A DNA stretch of 64,000 bases, from assembly GCA_964343975.1 (NCBI GenBank), contig CAYFLU010000002.1, forward strand, positions 1 through 64,000, written 5' to 3'. The stretch comes from SCUN01 sp964343975. GTDB lineage: Bacteria > Acidobacteriota > Vicinamibacteria > Vicinamibacterales > SCN-69-37. A model generated the notes under the pieces. It was not told the origin of the DNA and did not search any database. It saw only the letters and a program-made list of their open reading frames with translations. The translations under genes were made by a program, and so were the position numbers. Below, one piece after another: positions 16,474 to 25,870 of the stretch (its first letter is position 1; each line of letters opens with the position of its first letter).

Positions 16474-18322
16474 ATCGGGTGTCACCCCCCAGACCGGCGT
16501 TTTTCGCTGGCTGATTGACCGCTACGCGCGACAGCACGGTCGCGCGCTGGTGGGCCTGTCGCTGCTCACGCTGGGTGGCAACTTGCTCATGGTGCTGCAG
16601 CCCGCCATCCTGGCCGGTCTGCTGTCCAGCTTGTCGGGGCCCGCGGCGGCGCCGCCCACCGGGACGTCGTGGCTCAACCTCAACTACCTCGGCGCGCGGG
16701 TCACACACGCCGTCCTCGGAGACGCGGCGGCTGGCGCGTCAGTCGCCACGCTCTTCGGCGTCCTGTTTGTCGTCCATGCGGTGGCCGTGGCCGGCGCGAC
16801 ATATCTGGCCGACTACGGCGCCGCCTGGTTACGCGCGCGCTACGCACGACTGATCCAGCTCGACCTGCTCACGCATCTGCTGCATCAGGATGTCGCGTTC
16901 TTCAGCCGCGAGAAGGCCGGAGAGTTGATTGCGCGCGTCACGACCGACGCCAACAACACGGCCACGGCCCTCGGCCCGCTGATTCGCAGCCTGATCCACC
17001 ACAACGTCCAGATCGTCATCTACGCGGCCTATCTGCTGAACACGAGTGTCTGGCTGACGGTGGGGTCGTTCGTGCTGCTCGGCGTGCAGTTCGGTATCAC
17101 GCAGGTGCTGAAGCAACCGATCCGCCGGCTCACGCGCGAGGAGACGGATGGCCATGCCCAGTTGATCAGCGCCGTGCAGGAGTCGCTGACCAGTGTCCGC
17201 GTCACCAAGTCGTTCGGTGCCGAGCGCTACGAGCTGCGCAAGCTGGCCGAAACCATCGGCCGTGTCGCCGAGGCCGGTTTGCGCAAAGGGCGCGTCGAGA
17301 AGATCGAGGCGCCGGCGCGCGCGATTCTCGATTCACTGGCCATGCTGGGCATCTTCCTCATCGCCATGGTGCAGGTGCAGCGCGGGACGCTCAGTTTCCA
17401 GGGATTGCTGCTCTTCACCTACGTGGGCAAGCAGCTGATCGCCCCGATCAACAACTCGGCCACGTCGGTGCTCTGGATTGAAGCCACGCGCGCAGCCTAC
17501 GGGCGGATCAGCGAGTTGCTCGCCGAGCGCCCCGCTATTGTGGACGGCCCCGTGGTCAAGCAGACGTTCGAACAGGGGCTCGCGCTCGAACACGTGACGT
17601 TTGCGTACCATGACACACCCGCGCTCGACGCCGTGTCGCTGGAGATTCGCAAAGGCGAATTCGTGGCGATCGTCGGGCCGAGCGGCGCCGGGAAGTCGAC
17701 CCTGGCGGACCTGGTGTTGCGGCTGCGTGATCCGCAGCGCGGCATGGTGCGCATCGATGGCGTCGATCTGCGCACGCTGCGGCAGAGTGAATACCGACGC
17801 TTGTTCGGGGTCGTGTCGCAAGAGACCCTGTTGTTCCATGACACGGTGCGCGCGAATATCCGGTTCGGCCGCGACGAGGTCACCGACGACATGATCGAGC
17901 AGGCGGCCACCGTCGCCTACGCGCGCGACTTCATCGCCAGGCTGCCGCAGGGATACGACACCGTGGTCGGAGACCGTGGCGTCCGCTTATCGGGCGGGGA
18001 GCGGCAGCGGCTCGCGATTGCGCGCGCGGTCGCCCACAATCCCCAGATCCTGTTGCTCGATGAAGCGACGAGTGCGCTCGATTCCGAGTCCGAACGGTTC
18101 GTACAACAGGCCATCAACCGCATCGTCGAGCACACGACCGCCATAGTCATTGCCCATCGGTTGTCGACCGTGATGCATGCCGACCGCATCGTGGTGTTGA
18201 ACCACGGTCGCATCGAGGCGATCGGTCGGCACCAAGAGTTGTTGTCCGCCAGCGAGACCTACCGCCGGTTCTGCCAGTTGCAGTTCGATCCGGCCGCCCT
18301 CCAAGGAGCACAGAATGCTTGA
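16454..18322 (+). CDS. MsbA-type ABC exporter (fused membrane and ATPase domains)
   Basis: A 622-residue half-transporter with six membrane helices (residues about 30-330) fused to an ATPase domain. Walker A is GPSGAGKST near 409-417, the Q-loop is SQETLL, the signature is LSGGERQRL near 512 and Walker B is ILLLDEATSA near 533, followed by the H-loop AHRLST. Homologues flip lipid A or lipid-linked oligosaccharides (MsbA, PglK) across the inner membrane. Between a GT2 and further modification genes, it is the probable flippase of the glycan made here. The start is TTG 16454 inside the GT2 gene; no better start matches the N-terminal length. It overlaps the next gene by 8 bases. Confidence 0.92.
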   Translation: MPHAAAESGVTPQTGVFRWLIDRYARQHGRALVGLSLLTLGGNLLMVLQPAILAGLLSSLSGPAAAPPTGTSWLNLNYLGARVTHAVLGDAAAGASVATLFGVLFVVHAVAVAGATYLADYGAAWLRARYARLIQLDLLTHLLHQDVAFFSREKAGELIARVTTDANNTATALGPLIRSLIHHNVQIVIYAAYLLNTSVWLTVGSFVLLGVQFGITQVLKQPIRRLTREETDGHAQLISAVQESLTSVRVTKSFGAERYELRKLAETIGRVAEAGLRKGRVEKIEAPARAILDSLAMLGIFLIAMVQVQRGTLSFQGLLLFTYVGKQLIAPINNSATSVLWIEATRAAYGRISELLAERPAIVDGPVVKQTFEQGLALEHVTFAYHDTPALDAVSLEIRKGEFVAIVGPSGAGKSTLADLVLRLRDPQRGMVRIDGVDLRTLRQSEYRRLFGVVSQETLLFHDTVRANIRFGRDEVTDDMIEQAATVAYARDFIARLPQGYDTVVGDRGVRLSGGERQRLAIARAVAHNPQILLLDEATSALDSESERFVQQAINRIVEHTTAIVIAHRLSTVMHADRIVVLNHGRIEAIGRHQELLSASETYRRFCQLQFDPAALQGAQNA

Positions 18323-19133
18323 GCGCGTCATTCGCAAAGGCACGGACGCCGCGGAATTGCTGGCGTGCATGCGCGAGTTCGGGATCTGCGTGGTCCCGGG
18401 GTACTACGCATCGTCGTTCGTCGACACGATTCGAGAGGCGTGCGTGGCGCGCATCGACGAACCGGGCGACATGAACTATCCGGATGGCTCGTACAAGCGA
18501 TTCGACGCGTATCAGGGCTCCGCGGCGGCCGCCAATGAACGCATCTACCACATCGATTGTTTCAGCGACGAGGCCGCACGCTTCCGACATGATCCGATCC
18601 TGAATACGGTGGGGTCCGAGTACTACGGAGACCCGCACTCCGTCCATTTGTGCCTGTACGAACGTCATCGACCCCATCCGGTGCCGGTGCGCGGATTCCA
18701 CGTCGATACGTTCGAGACGTCGACGTACAAAGTGATGCTGTATCTCAGCGACGTCGAAGAGAAGGATGGCCCGACGTCCTATCTCATCGGCACGCACACG
18801 GACGACGAGCTGCGGCGCATGAAGGAGAACGTGTGGGGACCGGCCGTCAGTCCGGGTGACCCTTCCGGGACGAAGCACCCGACGAATTTCACGGACGAGG
18901 AGCTGGGGGATCGGCTGCAGCGCCACGTGAAGGTCGTTGGGCCGCGCGGCACGATCGTGCTCTTCGACACCTTCGGCGTGCACAAAGGCATGCCCCCGAT
19001 GGCCGGCGGTGAGCGGCACGTGCTCGTGAACTACTACCGCAAGGGCGCGGATCTGCCGCGCTCGAACTTCGGATTTGATGTGAAGGCCGACCATCAGCGT
19101 TACGCGGTCGACTACAAGAAGTACAAGGCCTGA
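18315..19133 (+). CDS. Phytanoyl-CoA dioxygenase (PhyH) family oxygenase
   Basis: A 272-residue Fe(II)/2-oxoglutarate-dependent oxygenase. The iron triad is visible: His129 and Asp131 in GFHVDTFE, and His223 in FGVHKG; Arg234 in GGERHVLV is the likely 2-oxoglutarate carboxylate anchor. Family members hydroxylate or otherwise oxidise lipids, amino acids and sugars. Here it follows the exporter, so a glycan or lipid hydroxylation is plausible but not shown. The protein ends just before a 28-base gap and then a membrane protein. No signal peptide, so cytoplasmic. Confidence 0.82.
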   Translation: MLERVIRKGTDAAELLACMREFGICVVPGYYASSFVDTIREACVARIDEPGDMNYPDGSYKRFDAYQGSAAAANERIYHIDCFSDEAARFRHDPILNTVGSEYYGDPHSVHLCLYERHRPHPVPVRGFHVDTFETSTYKVMLYLSDVEEKDGPTSYLIGTHTDDELRRMKENVWGPAVSPGDPSGTKHPTNFTDEELGDRLQRHVKVVGPRGTIVLFDTFGVHKGMPPMAGGERHVLVNYYRKGADLPRSNFGFDVKADHQRYAVDYKKYKA

Positions 19134-19161
19134 CGATGATCGTGCGTGCGAGGGCCGTGGC

Positions 19162-20709
19162 GTGATCGGGTGGCTGTCCCGGCGGTGGGTGCGGCGGGCA
19201 TTGGCATTGGCGCCGCTGCCGCTGCTCATCCTGTGGCAACTGTCGCTACTGCGGTCGGATCTCCCCAATACCCACAAGATGCGAATCAGTGGCCTGCATT
19301 CGCAGGATCGATTCGTGTATTTCCTGTTCTACAAGAACCTGTTCCCGGTCGCGACGCTGGAGTCCGGGCGCGATTACTACTTCTATTACTCGAACGATGC
19401 GCCGCCGAAGGAACCCAATCACCTGACGTATTCGCCCGAGGCGGCCGACCGCAGTCTCGTCGAGCACGGCGATGCCCTCGTCCAAGAGTGGGGCCACACC
19501 ATGCGGTGGGGCAACTTTCTGGAGACGTACCTGTATCTCTTCGACGCCTGGCGACTCGGATCGCCGGAACTCGCCGAGACGCGTCTGTTCAACGCGCTGA
19601 TGTTTCTTCTGGCGCTCTCCGTCGTCTACGTGGCGTTCTGGGCGTGTGAGCACACCGTGCTGGGCGCCGCGCTCTTCGTCCTCGTGGGCTCCGACCCGGC
19701 ACAACTCTTTGCCGCCTATCGGGAAGAGAACGTGAAGTCGTGGCCGATCACGGTGGCGTGCCTCGCGCTGGCGCTCGTCGCGCCGCTGGTGACCGGACGC
19801 CGTTGGCCGACGTGGGCCCGGGCCGGCATCGCGTGCGGTGCGGGTCTTCTGTGTGCGACGTCGTATCAGATTCGGTCTGAAACGGCGGCGCCGCTGCTGG
19901 GAGTCATCATCGTGTTGCTGACGGCGGCCGGTGCGAGTCGACGATCGCGCCTCGTGACGGCCGCGCTGTCGCTGGTCGTATTCGTGATCGGCTTGCAGGC
20001 CTGGCAGGCGTTCTTCTCGCACAAGATCGCTGAATCGACCGCGGTCGTGACGAAGGCCGGTGGCCATCCGTATCCGGGGCCGTGGGCCAACGCCCACAAC
20101 CTGTGGACGATCGTGTTCGTCGGGCTCGGGGACTTCGACACCAAGTACGGCTATGAAGCCTCCGACAACTCGGCCGTGGCCTACGCCGAGCCCGCGCTGC
20201 GGGCCCGCTACGGCACGCCACTGCCGTGGTGGTGGGGCATGTCCCGCGAGCACCAGCCGCGGATCGATGCCGATTTCTACGATGCCGCGCATCTCTACTA
20301 CCGCGCGCCGTTCGAAGCGCCACACGTACAGGAGCTCCTCCGCGACAAGGTGCTCCACGACATCACGCACGACCCGAAGTGGTACGCCGTCATTCTCGCG
20401 AAACGGACGTGGCGCATTCTGTCAGAGACCACACCCGTGCAGTGGTACGCGCGGCTCGGGACACAAGTGCGCGTGCCCTTCCACGGGCTCGTGGCGCTGC
20501 TCGTGATCGTCATCGCGGCGTGGCGCCGAGAGGCGACCGCGCTTCGCGTGATGGCGATGGGGGCGCCGTTGTCGTTCATCGCGCTCGGCATCTCGACGGC
20601 CGGGAACTTCGCGTATCTCGGGATCTACCATCTCTGCGCGGCGGCCATCGTCGTGTGGTGGGCGAGCCGCTTCCTCGTGGCCCGATTCCAGGCACCGCAG
20701 CATGCGTGA
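19162..20709 (+). CDS. Polytopic membrane protein, possible GT-C glycosyltransferase
   Basis: A 515-residue integral membrane protein with an N-terminal helix (about 13-30), an acidic and aromatic periplasmic loop (40-140), a block of about six helices (141-285), a second large loop (285-435) and about three C-terminal helices. The two-block arrangement with a long loop is like GT-C enzymes (ArnT/PMT type) that use polyprenyl-phosphate sugars in the periplasm, but the GT-C acidic motif is not clear. The start is GTG 19162. It overlaps the methyltransferase gene by 8 bases. Function is inferred from topology only. Confidence 0.6.
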   Translation: MIGWLSRRWVRRALALAPLPLLILWQLSLLRSDLPNTHKMRISGLHSQDRFVYFLFYKNLFPVATLESGRDYYFYYSNDAPPKEPNHLTYSPEAADRSLVEHGDALVQEWGHTMRWGNFLETYLYLFDAWRLGSPELAETRLFNALMFLLALSVVYVAFWACEHTVLGAALFVLVGSDPAQLFAAYREENVKSWPITVACLALALVAPLVTGRRWPTWARAGIACGAGLLCATSYQIRSETAAPLLGVIIVLLTAAGASRRSRLVTAALSLVVFVIGLQAWQAFFSHKIAESTAVVTKAGGHPYPGPWANAHNLWTIVFVGLGDFDTKYGYEASDNSAVAYAEPALRARYGTPLPWWWGMSREHQPRIDADFYDAAHLYYRAPFEAPHVQELLRDKVLHDITHDPKWYAVILAKRTWRILSETTPVQWYARLGTQVRVPFHGLVALLVIVIAAWRREATALRVMAMGAPLSFIALGISTAGNFAYLGIYHLCAAAIVVWWASRFLVARFQAPQHA

Positions 20710-21523
20710 GGCGTGGCTGCGCGCGGCATTGGCGTGGACCGAAGCGCGGCTCGAGCGTCCGTTCGACACGACCCCATTCTGCGCGGCACCCCTGGCCGCA
20801 CCTGAGGACTACCGGCGCCGATGGGAATCGGCGAGAGCGATCGAGTACCCGGAAGTCGACCGCTGGGAACGTGAGTGGGGGGTCGCCATCGACCGCACGT
20901 GGCTCGACGCGTTGGCCCTGCCGACGCAGATCACCATCAAAGCGTCCGAGTTGTGTTATCAGCACGGCCGTTTGCTCTATGCGCTGGCGCGTCGCGCGGC
21001 GCAGCGTGTGACCGACGGGCGCGTGACCATCGTCGAGACCGGCACGGCGCGCGGGTTCTCGGCGTTGTGCATGACGAAAGGGCTCGCGGATGCCGGCGCG
21101 TCGGGACTCGTCATGACCGTCGACGTGCTGCCGCACGACCGCCCGATCTACTGGAACTGCTATCGCGACGCCGAAGGGCGTCGGACGCGCGCGCAGTTGC
21201 TCGAGGCCTACCGCGACCTGCTCGAGCGCTACGTCGTGTTTCTCCGAGGCGACAGCCCTCGCGTGTTGGCGCGGGTGTCGGTGCCACGCGTGCATCTGGC
21301 GGTACTCGACAGCGTGCACACCTACGAGCATGTGCAAGCGGAGTGGGCCGCACTCCATGGACGTCAACAGGCGGGCGACGTGCTCTTCTTCGACGATTAC
21401 ACGCCGGAGCAGTACCCCGGCGTCGTGCAAGCCGCCGACGAGATTTGCGCGCGAGGCGGCTACGTGCCGACGGTCATCACCGCGGCGGCGCGCCGACGAT
21501 ATCTGGTGGCCGAGAAACGGTGA
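20702..21523 (+). CDS. Class I SAM methyltransferase (Methyltransf_24 / CmcI-like)
   Basis: A 273-residue protein. The SAM-binding start VETGTARGFSALCM (about 111-124) replaces the commoner ExGxGxG and is typical of the CmcI/macrocin O-methyltransferase group, as are VLDSVHTYEHV near 199-209 and the metal-type FFDDY near 229-233. Such enzymes O-methylate sugars or antibiotics with a divalent metal. It probably methylates a hydroxyl of the cluster glycan; the acceptor is unknown. It overlaps the next gene by one base (TGATG). Confidence 0.75.
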   Translation: MREAWLRAALAWTEARLERPFDTTPFCAAPLAAPEDYRRRWESARAIEYPEVDRWEREWGVAIDRTWLDALALPTQITIKASELCYQHGRLLYALARRAAQRVTDGRVTIVETGTARGFSALCMTKGLADAGASGLVMTVDVLPHDRPIYWNCYRDAEGRRTRAQLLEAYRDLLERYVVFLRGDSPRVLARVSVPRVHLAVLDSVHTYEHVQAEWAALHGRQQAGDVLFFDDYTPEQYPGVVQAADEICARGGYVPTVITAAARRRYLVAEKR

Positions 21524-22611
21524 TGACAGCGGCGGCGAACGGGATCTGGCGTGCGCTGGCGACGCTGACGCCGGGAGCGCCGGGCCGGTTCCTCACCGTC
21601 ATCGGGGATCAGTCCGGTTGGGTTCTCGATCATGAGGCTCGACAGGTCGGCGCGCTGTTGCGCCGGCAGGGTGTCAGTGTTCGTGAGGCGCGGACGCCGT
21701 GGCCGAACCAGCCGGCGTTCTTCGCGGCCCGTGAGCAGGCCTTGCACCAGCTCGAGCGCTGGCAGGCGATGCGCGTGCCAGTGTGTTTTCCCTACTACCA
21801 CGGCTACCCCGGCGACGGGGATCGCGCGTTCGACGCGACCTATGCCCAACTCGTGCGAGGGCATCGGCACGTCGCGCGAATCCAAGTCACGCACGCCCGG
21901 ATGCACGAGGCGGTATTGGCGTCGGGAATTGACGCGTCCAAAGTGCATCGCATCGCCATCGGCGTCGATACGACGGCGTTCACGTTGCCCGGCCCCGGCG
22001 TCCGCGAGACCGTGCGCGCGAGGTTAGGCGTTCCCGCCTCCGCCGTCGTCGTCGGGTCCTTCCAGAAAGATGGAAACGGGTGGGGCGAAGGCCTCGAGCC
22101 GAAACGGGTGAAGGCCCCGGAGATCCTCGTGGCCGCGATTGTCGAATTGCACGCCCGCATACCTGAACTCTGGGTGTTGTTGTCCGGGCCCGCGCGCGGC
22201 TACGTCATGCGCGCCCTGTCAGAGGCTGGGGTTCCGTTCGTGTATGCGGGCGCCGGCGAGATCGATGTGCCGTCGCTGTATCACGCCATCGACGTGTACC
22301 TCGTGTCGTCGCGTCAGGAGGGCGGGCCGAAAGCCGTGCTCGAGAGCATGGCGTCGGGCATTCCTATCGTCAGTACTCGAGTCGGGCAAGCGACGGCCGT
22401 GATTGAGGATGGCCTCACCGGGTTTCTCGTGGACATCGACGACGCGGAGGCGCTGGCGGAGGCCGGAAGGCGAGCCCTCGATGCGACGTGGCAGCGTACG
22501 GCGATTCCTGCCGCACGTGCCGTTGCCGAGCGTCATGACTACGCCAATCAGACACCGCAGTGGCTCGCATTCTTCGACGGGTTGGTCGCGCGGGACGGAG
22601 CATACCGATGA
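21523..22611 (+). CDS. Family 4 glycosyltransferase
   Basis: A 362-residue GT-B retaining glycosyltransferase. The donor-site motif EGGPKAVLESMASGIPIV (E-x7-E, about residues 266-283), then GFLVD, is diagnostic; the N-terminal acceptor half has an FPYYHGY loop. A lysine/arginine-rich insertion (KDGNGWGEGLEPKRVKAPE) before the donor domain marks a subgroup seen in capsule and teichuronate clusters. Cytoplasmic. ATG 21523 follows the methyltransferase stop by overlap; the longer in-frame ORF from 20875 is a chance extension inside that gene. It overlaps the next gene by ATGA. Confidence 0.88.
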   Translation: MTAAANGIWRALATLTPGAPGRFLTVIGDQSGWVLDHEARQVGALLRRQGVSVREARTPWPNQPAFFAAREQALHQLERWQAMRVPVCFPYYHGYPGDGDRAFDATYAQLVRGHRHVARIQVTHARMHEAVLASGIDASKVHRIAIGVDTTAFTLPGPGVRETVRARLGVPASAVVVGSFQKDGNGWGEGLEPKRVKAPEILVAAIVELHARIPELWVLLSGPARGYVMRALSEAGVPFVYAGAGEIDVPSLYHAIDVYLVSSRQEGGPKAVLESMASGIPIVSTRVGQATAVIEDGLTGFLVDIDDAEALAEAGRRALDATWQRTAIPAARAVAERHDYANQTPQWLAFFDGLVARDGAYR

Positions 22612-23300
22612 AGTTGTTTCCAGGCGACATGCAGAGTCGCGACGAGTACAAGTCCACGCAGATCGCGCGGTCGCAGCGGAAGTTTGGGTACTGCAAAGTC
22701 TCCGTGCACGACGTGTGCAAGTATGCGGATCTGGTGCGCGGCCTCGATGGAACGCGCGCGTCGTTGCCCGGTCCCGTGCTGTGCCTCGGTACGCGCAACG
22801 GGCGTGAAGTCGACCTGTTCCGGTCGCAGTGGTTCGGCCCTCGTGCCGTGGCCGCGGGCGTGCGGGTCACCGAGATCTATAGCCAGTCGTTTCGGAGCCG
22901 ACTGCCGGTCCTTGAAGGTATCGGCCGGTCGGACCGCAACGATCTCTCGCCGCGGTCCGTCATTGGCGTCGAACTCAATCCTCAGGCCGAGCGACGTGAC
23001 ATCTGGATCGGGTCATTCGACGAGATGCCGACCGAATGGTCGGCGTCGTTCCCCGTGATCTACTCGAACTCGTTCGATCAGTCGCAGGATCCGGAGCGGA
23101 CGGCGGCTGAATGGAAGCGCGTGCTGCGGCCCGGCGGCATCCTGATCTTCTGCTTCACCAACGGTGCGAAGCCGACCGTGGCCGATCGCGTTGGAGACAT
23201 CACCAAAGAGGACGTCCTCGCCTTGTTTGGTGGGCGCCTGCTGCACTTCGCGGATCGCGGCAGCCGCAACGGCTACACCGAGGTCATCCTGCAACGGTGA
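22608..23300 (+). CDS. Divergent SAM-dependent methyltransferase-like protein
   Basis: A 230-residue protein. VLCLGTRNGREVD (about 57-69) stands where the glycine-rich SAM loop should be, VIGVELNP (near 123-130) at the acidic strand that holds ribose, and WKRVLRPGGILIF (166-178) is the typical post-motif of class I methyltransferases. The first loop lacks the usual GxGxG, so SAM binding may be weak or altered, or it may be a non-catalytic partner. The N-terminus (residues 1-50) is basic and unrelated to the fold. It starts in ATGA overlap with the GT4 gene. Confidence 0.65.
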   Translation: MKLFPGDMQSRDEYKSTQIARSQRKFGYCKVSVHDVCKYADLVRGLDGTRASLPGPVLCLGTRNGREVDLFRSQWFGPRAVAAGVRVTEIYSQSFRSRLPVLEGIGRSDRNDLSPRSVIGVELNPQAERRDIWIGSFDEMPTEWSASFPVIYSNSFDQSQDPERTAAEWKRVLRPGGILIFCFTNGAKPTVADRVGDITKEDVLALFGGRLLHFADRGSRNGYTEVILQR

Positions 23301-24286
23301 TGGCGAACGCGTCGGTGCGTGTCAGCGTCGTGACCGCCGTGCGGAACGGCGGGCCGACCGTCGCGGCATCGTTGGCCGGCGTCCTCGGTCAGGAGGCGCC
23401 CGCGTTTGAAGTGATCGTGATCGACGACGGCTCGACCGATGAGACACCGCGGATCCTCGCGGAGGCGGCGTCTCGTGACTCACGGATCACGGTGTTGCGC
23501 ACGGACGGCGAAGGACTGACGGCAGCGCTCTGCCGAGGGATCGCTGCAGCGAGCGGCGACTACATCGCGCGCCATGACCTGGATGATGTGTCTCTGCCCG
23601 GCCGGTTTTCCGCGCAGGTGGCGGGGCTCGATGCCCGCCCAGACATCGCCGCGCTTGGGACCGCCGCCGACATCATCGACGAACGAGGACGCCGCGTCGG
23701 CGCATTTCCGACCGTCAGTGGGCCGGACGCGGTGCGTCGCGGGTTGCTCACGCTGCGCGCTACTCCCGTGCACGGCGCGATGATGATTCGACGGAGCGTG
23801 TTGCAGGCGGTCGGCACGTACCGCACCGCGTTCACCGCCGCGCAGGACTACGACCTCTGGTTGCGCATGACGGATCGCCATGCGATCGACATCTTGCCGA
23901 CGCCCTTCTACCAATGGCGACTCAATCGCGCGAGCACCTATGCGCAACGCCGATCCGAGCAACTGCAACTGGCCGGCATTGCCCGGGTGTTTGCCGACGA
24001 GCGGGCACAGTTCGGCGAAGACTCGTATGCCGCGCTGGTGGCCGCCGCGGGGAATCGCGAGCAATTCGCCGCAGGTTACCGATGTCGCGGACGCCTGGAG
24101 GCCTGGTGGGGCGAACTGCTGTATCGAGGTTTGAACGACCCGCGCGTGGCGCGCAAACATCTGACCGCGGCACTGAAGGCCGGAACGTGGCGGCCGCGGA
24201 CCTTCCCGCTGTGGCTATGGGCATCAGCGGGTCTTCCGTGGCCCGGACGGTCGCCGCTCTCGGCGGCGCCCGAGGTGGCCCACTGA
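23300..24286 (+). CDS. Family 2 glycosyltransferase
   Basis: A 328-residue GT-A enzyme. VSVVTAVRNGGPTVAASL, VIDDGSTDETP and RHDLDDVSLPGRF (the DxD here is DLDD, about residue 92) are the GT2 signatures; AAQDYDLWLRM and a short C-terminal helical part follow. There is no membrane anchor. It probably adds one sugar to the lipid-linked glycan. The chosen start is ATG 23300, immediately at the preceding stop; a GTG three bases earlier is possible. It is followed by a 10-base gap. Confidence 0.88.
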   Translation: MANASVRVSVVTAVRNGGPTVAASLAGVLGQEAPAFEVIVIDDGSTDETPRILAEAASRDSRITVLRTDGEGLTAALCRGIAAASGDYIARHDLDDVSLPGRFSAQVAGLDARPDIAALGTAADIIDERGRRVGAFPTVSGPDAVRRGLLTLRATPVHGAMMIRRSVLQAVGTYRTAFTAAQDYDLWLRMTDRHAIDILPTPFYQWRLNRASTYAQRRSEQLQLAGIARVFADERAQFGEDSYAALVAAAGNREQFAAGYRCRGRLEAWWGELLYRGLNDPRVARKHLTAALKAGTWRPRTFPLWLWASAGLPWPGRSPLSAAPEVAH

Positions 24287-24296
24287 GATCAACGGT

Positions 24297-25127
24297 GTGA
24301 CCGTGGCTGGTGATTGGCTCGTCCATCCGTTGGTGCGAGGGCTCCACACCGATGATCCGGCAGCGATCCGCGCTCGGCGGGAACTGATCCGCCGTCGTCC
24401 CTTTCTGCGCCGTGTTTACAACGAGTGGTACGACCTCATCGAGCGCGCGTTGCCATCAGGCGAAGGCGCCGTGGTGGAACTCGGGTCCGGCTGTGGCTTT
24501 CTTGAAGAACGCCTGCCGGGTCTCATCACGTCCGACCTATCCTTTCAGGCGCCCGTCCGCCTCGCGTTCGATGCGCATGTGATGCCGTTTGCCGACCGTT
24601 CGCTGCGCGCCATCGTGATGACCAACGTCCTTCATCATCTGCCCGACGTGCGCCGTTTTTTCCGAGAGGCCGGTCGCTGCGTTCGTCCGGGCGGTCGGTT
24701 GTTACTCGTGGAACCCTGGGTATCGACGCTGTCAGCCGGTGTCTACGGACGGGTGCATCACGAGCCGTATGTACCGATGGCGACCACCTGGGAGTTTCCC
24801 GCTGGCGGGCCACTGTCGGCGGCCAACATCGCGATGCCGTGGATGGTGTTCGCTCGAGACCGGGCGCAATTCCACCGTGAGTTCCCGGAGTGGCGCGTCG
24901 TGCAGGTGACGCCCGCGATGCCGCTCCGGTACTTCCTGTCGGGCGGCGTGTCATCGCGGTTGGCGATGCCGGCCTGGACTTTTCCGGTGTGGACGTGGCT
25001 CGATCACCTGCTTGTGCGCTGGCCCGAGTGGTGGGCGAGTTTCGCGTACGTGGTCGTGGAACGCACAGACCAGAGCGACGCCGGCGACCATGCCGTGCAA
25101 CGTAATGAGGAGCGCACTCGCGCATGA
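24297..25127 (+). CDS. Class I SAM methyltransferase
   Basis: A 276-residue protein with the SAM loop VVELGSGCGFLEERLP (about 59-74), VMTNVLHHLPDV at 102-113 and RPGGRLLLVEPW near 128-139, all typical of Methyltransf_11. It has no N-terminal signal; the C-terminal hydrophobic patch (WTFPVWTWLDHLLVRW) may contact membrane or a lipid substrate. Substrate unknown, presumably a glycan hydroxyl or carboxyl. Start GTG 24297; it shares 4 bases (ATGA) with the next methyltransferase. Confidence 0.82.
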   Translation: MTVAGDWLVHPLVRGLHTDDPAAIRARRELIRRRPFLRRVYNEWYDLIERALPSGEGAVVELGSGCGFLEERLPGLITSDLSFQAPVRLAFDAHVMPFADRSLRAIVMTNVLHHLPDVRRFFREAGRCVRPGGRLLLVEPWVSTLSAGVYGRVHHEPYVPMATTWEFPAGGPLSAANIAMPWMVFARDRAQFHREFPEWRVVQVTPAMPLRYFLSGGVSSRLAMPAWTFPVWTWLDHLLVRWPEWWASFAYVVVERTDQSDAGDHAVQRNEERTRA

Positions 25128-25870
25128 CTGATCAGCAGGCTTCGGCGCCGACTCATCGTCGTCGCAACGAAGTGAACCACGGCAAGTACCTGGCGGAAGG
25201 TGGCGCCGAAGCGATCTGGGGGTGGGGGACCCCTGCGGGCCGATTGCGTGCGGAGCGGCGCGCCGCGCTCATTGCGCAAGGCGGACGATTGGGCCCCGGG
25301 GCCAACGTGTTGGAGATCGGTTGCGGTACGGGGCTGTTCACCGAGTACTTCGCCCGCACTGGCGCGCGCCTGATCGCCGTGGATCTGTCGAGCGAGTTGC
25401 TGGAGATTGCGCGCGCCAAGGACTTGCAGGACGTTGAGTTCCGCGAGCAGCCGTTCGAAACGTGCGACCTGGACGGCCCGTTCGATGCCGTCGTGGCGTC
25501 GTCCGTGCTGCACCACCTCGAGTTGCCGGACGCGTGGACCAAGATCTTCGCGCTGCTCAAACCCGGCGGCTACATGAGTCTGGCCGAACCCAACATGCTG
25601 AATCCGCAAATCTACGCGGAACGCCACTTCCGGTCCTGGTTTCCACAAGTCTCGCCCGACGAGACGGCGTTCGTGCGGTGGCAGGTGCGGCGCGTGCTTG
25701 AACGCGCGGGCTTCCGCGACGTCCGCATCACGCCGTTCGACTGGTTGCATCCGGCGACGCCACGCCCCTTCATTCCGGTGGTGCGTGGGATCGGACGGGT
25801 CTTTGAGTCGATGCCTCTGGTTCGTGAGTTCTCAGGATCGTTATGGATTACCGCACGACGTCCGGCATAG
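25124..25870 (+). CDS. Class I SAM methyltransferase
   Basis: A 248-residue methyltransferase: NVLEIGCGTGLFTEYF (about 62-77) is the SAM loop, VDLSSELLEIA the acidic ribose-binding strand, SSVLHHLELPDAW and LKPGGYMSLAEPN the following motifs. It is the most canonical of the methyltransferases in this stretch. Two methyltransferases in tandem suggest successive methylations of the same glycan or carrier; this is inference. It overlaps the following membrane protein gene by 28 bases. Confidence 0.88.
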   Translation: MTDQQASAPTHRRRNEVNHGKYLAEGGAEAIWGWGTPAGRLRAERRAALIAQGGRLGPGANVLEIGCGTGLFTEYFARTGARLIAVDLSSELLEIARAKDLQDVEFREQPFETCDLDGPFDAVVASSVLHHLELPDAWTKIFALLKPGGYMSLAEPNMLNPQIYAERHFRSWFPQVSPDETAFVRWQVRRVLERAGFRDVRITPFDWLHPATPRPFIPVVRGIGRVFESMPLVREFSGSLWITARRPA

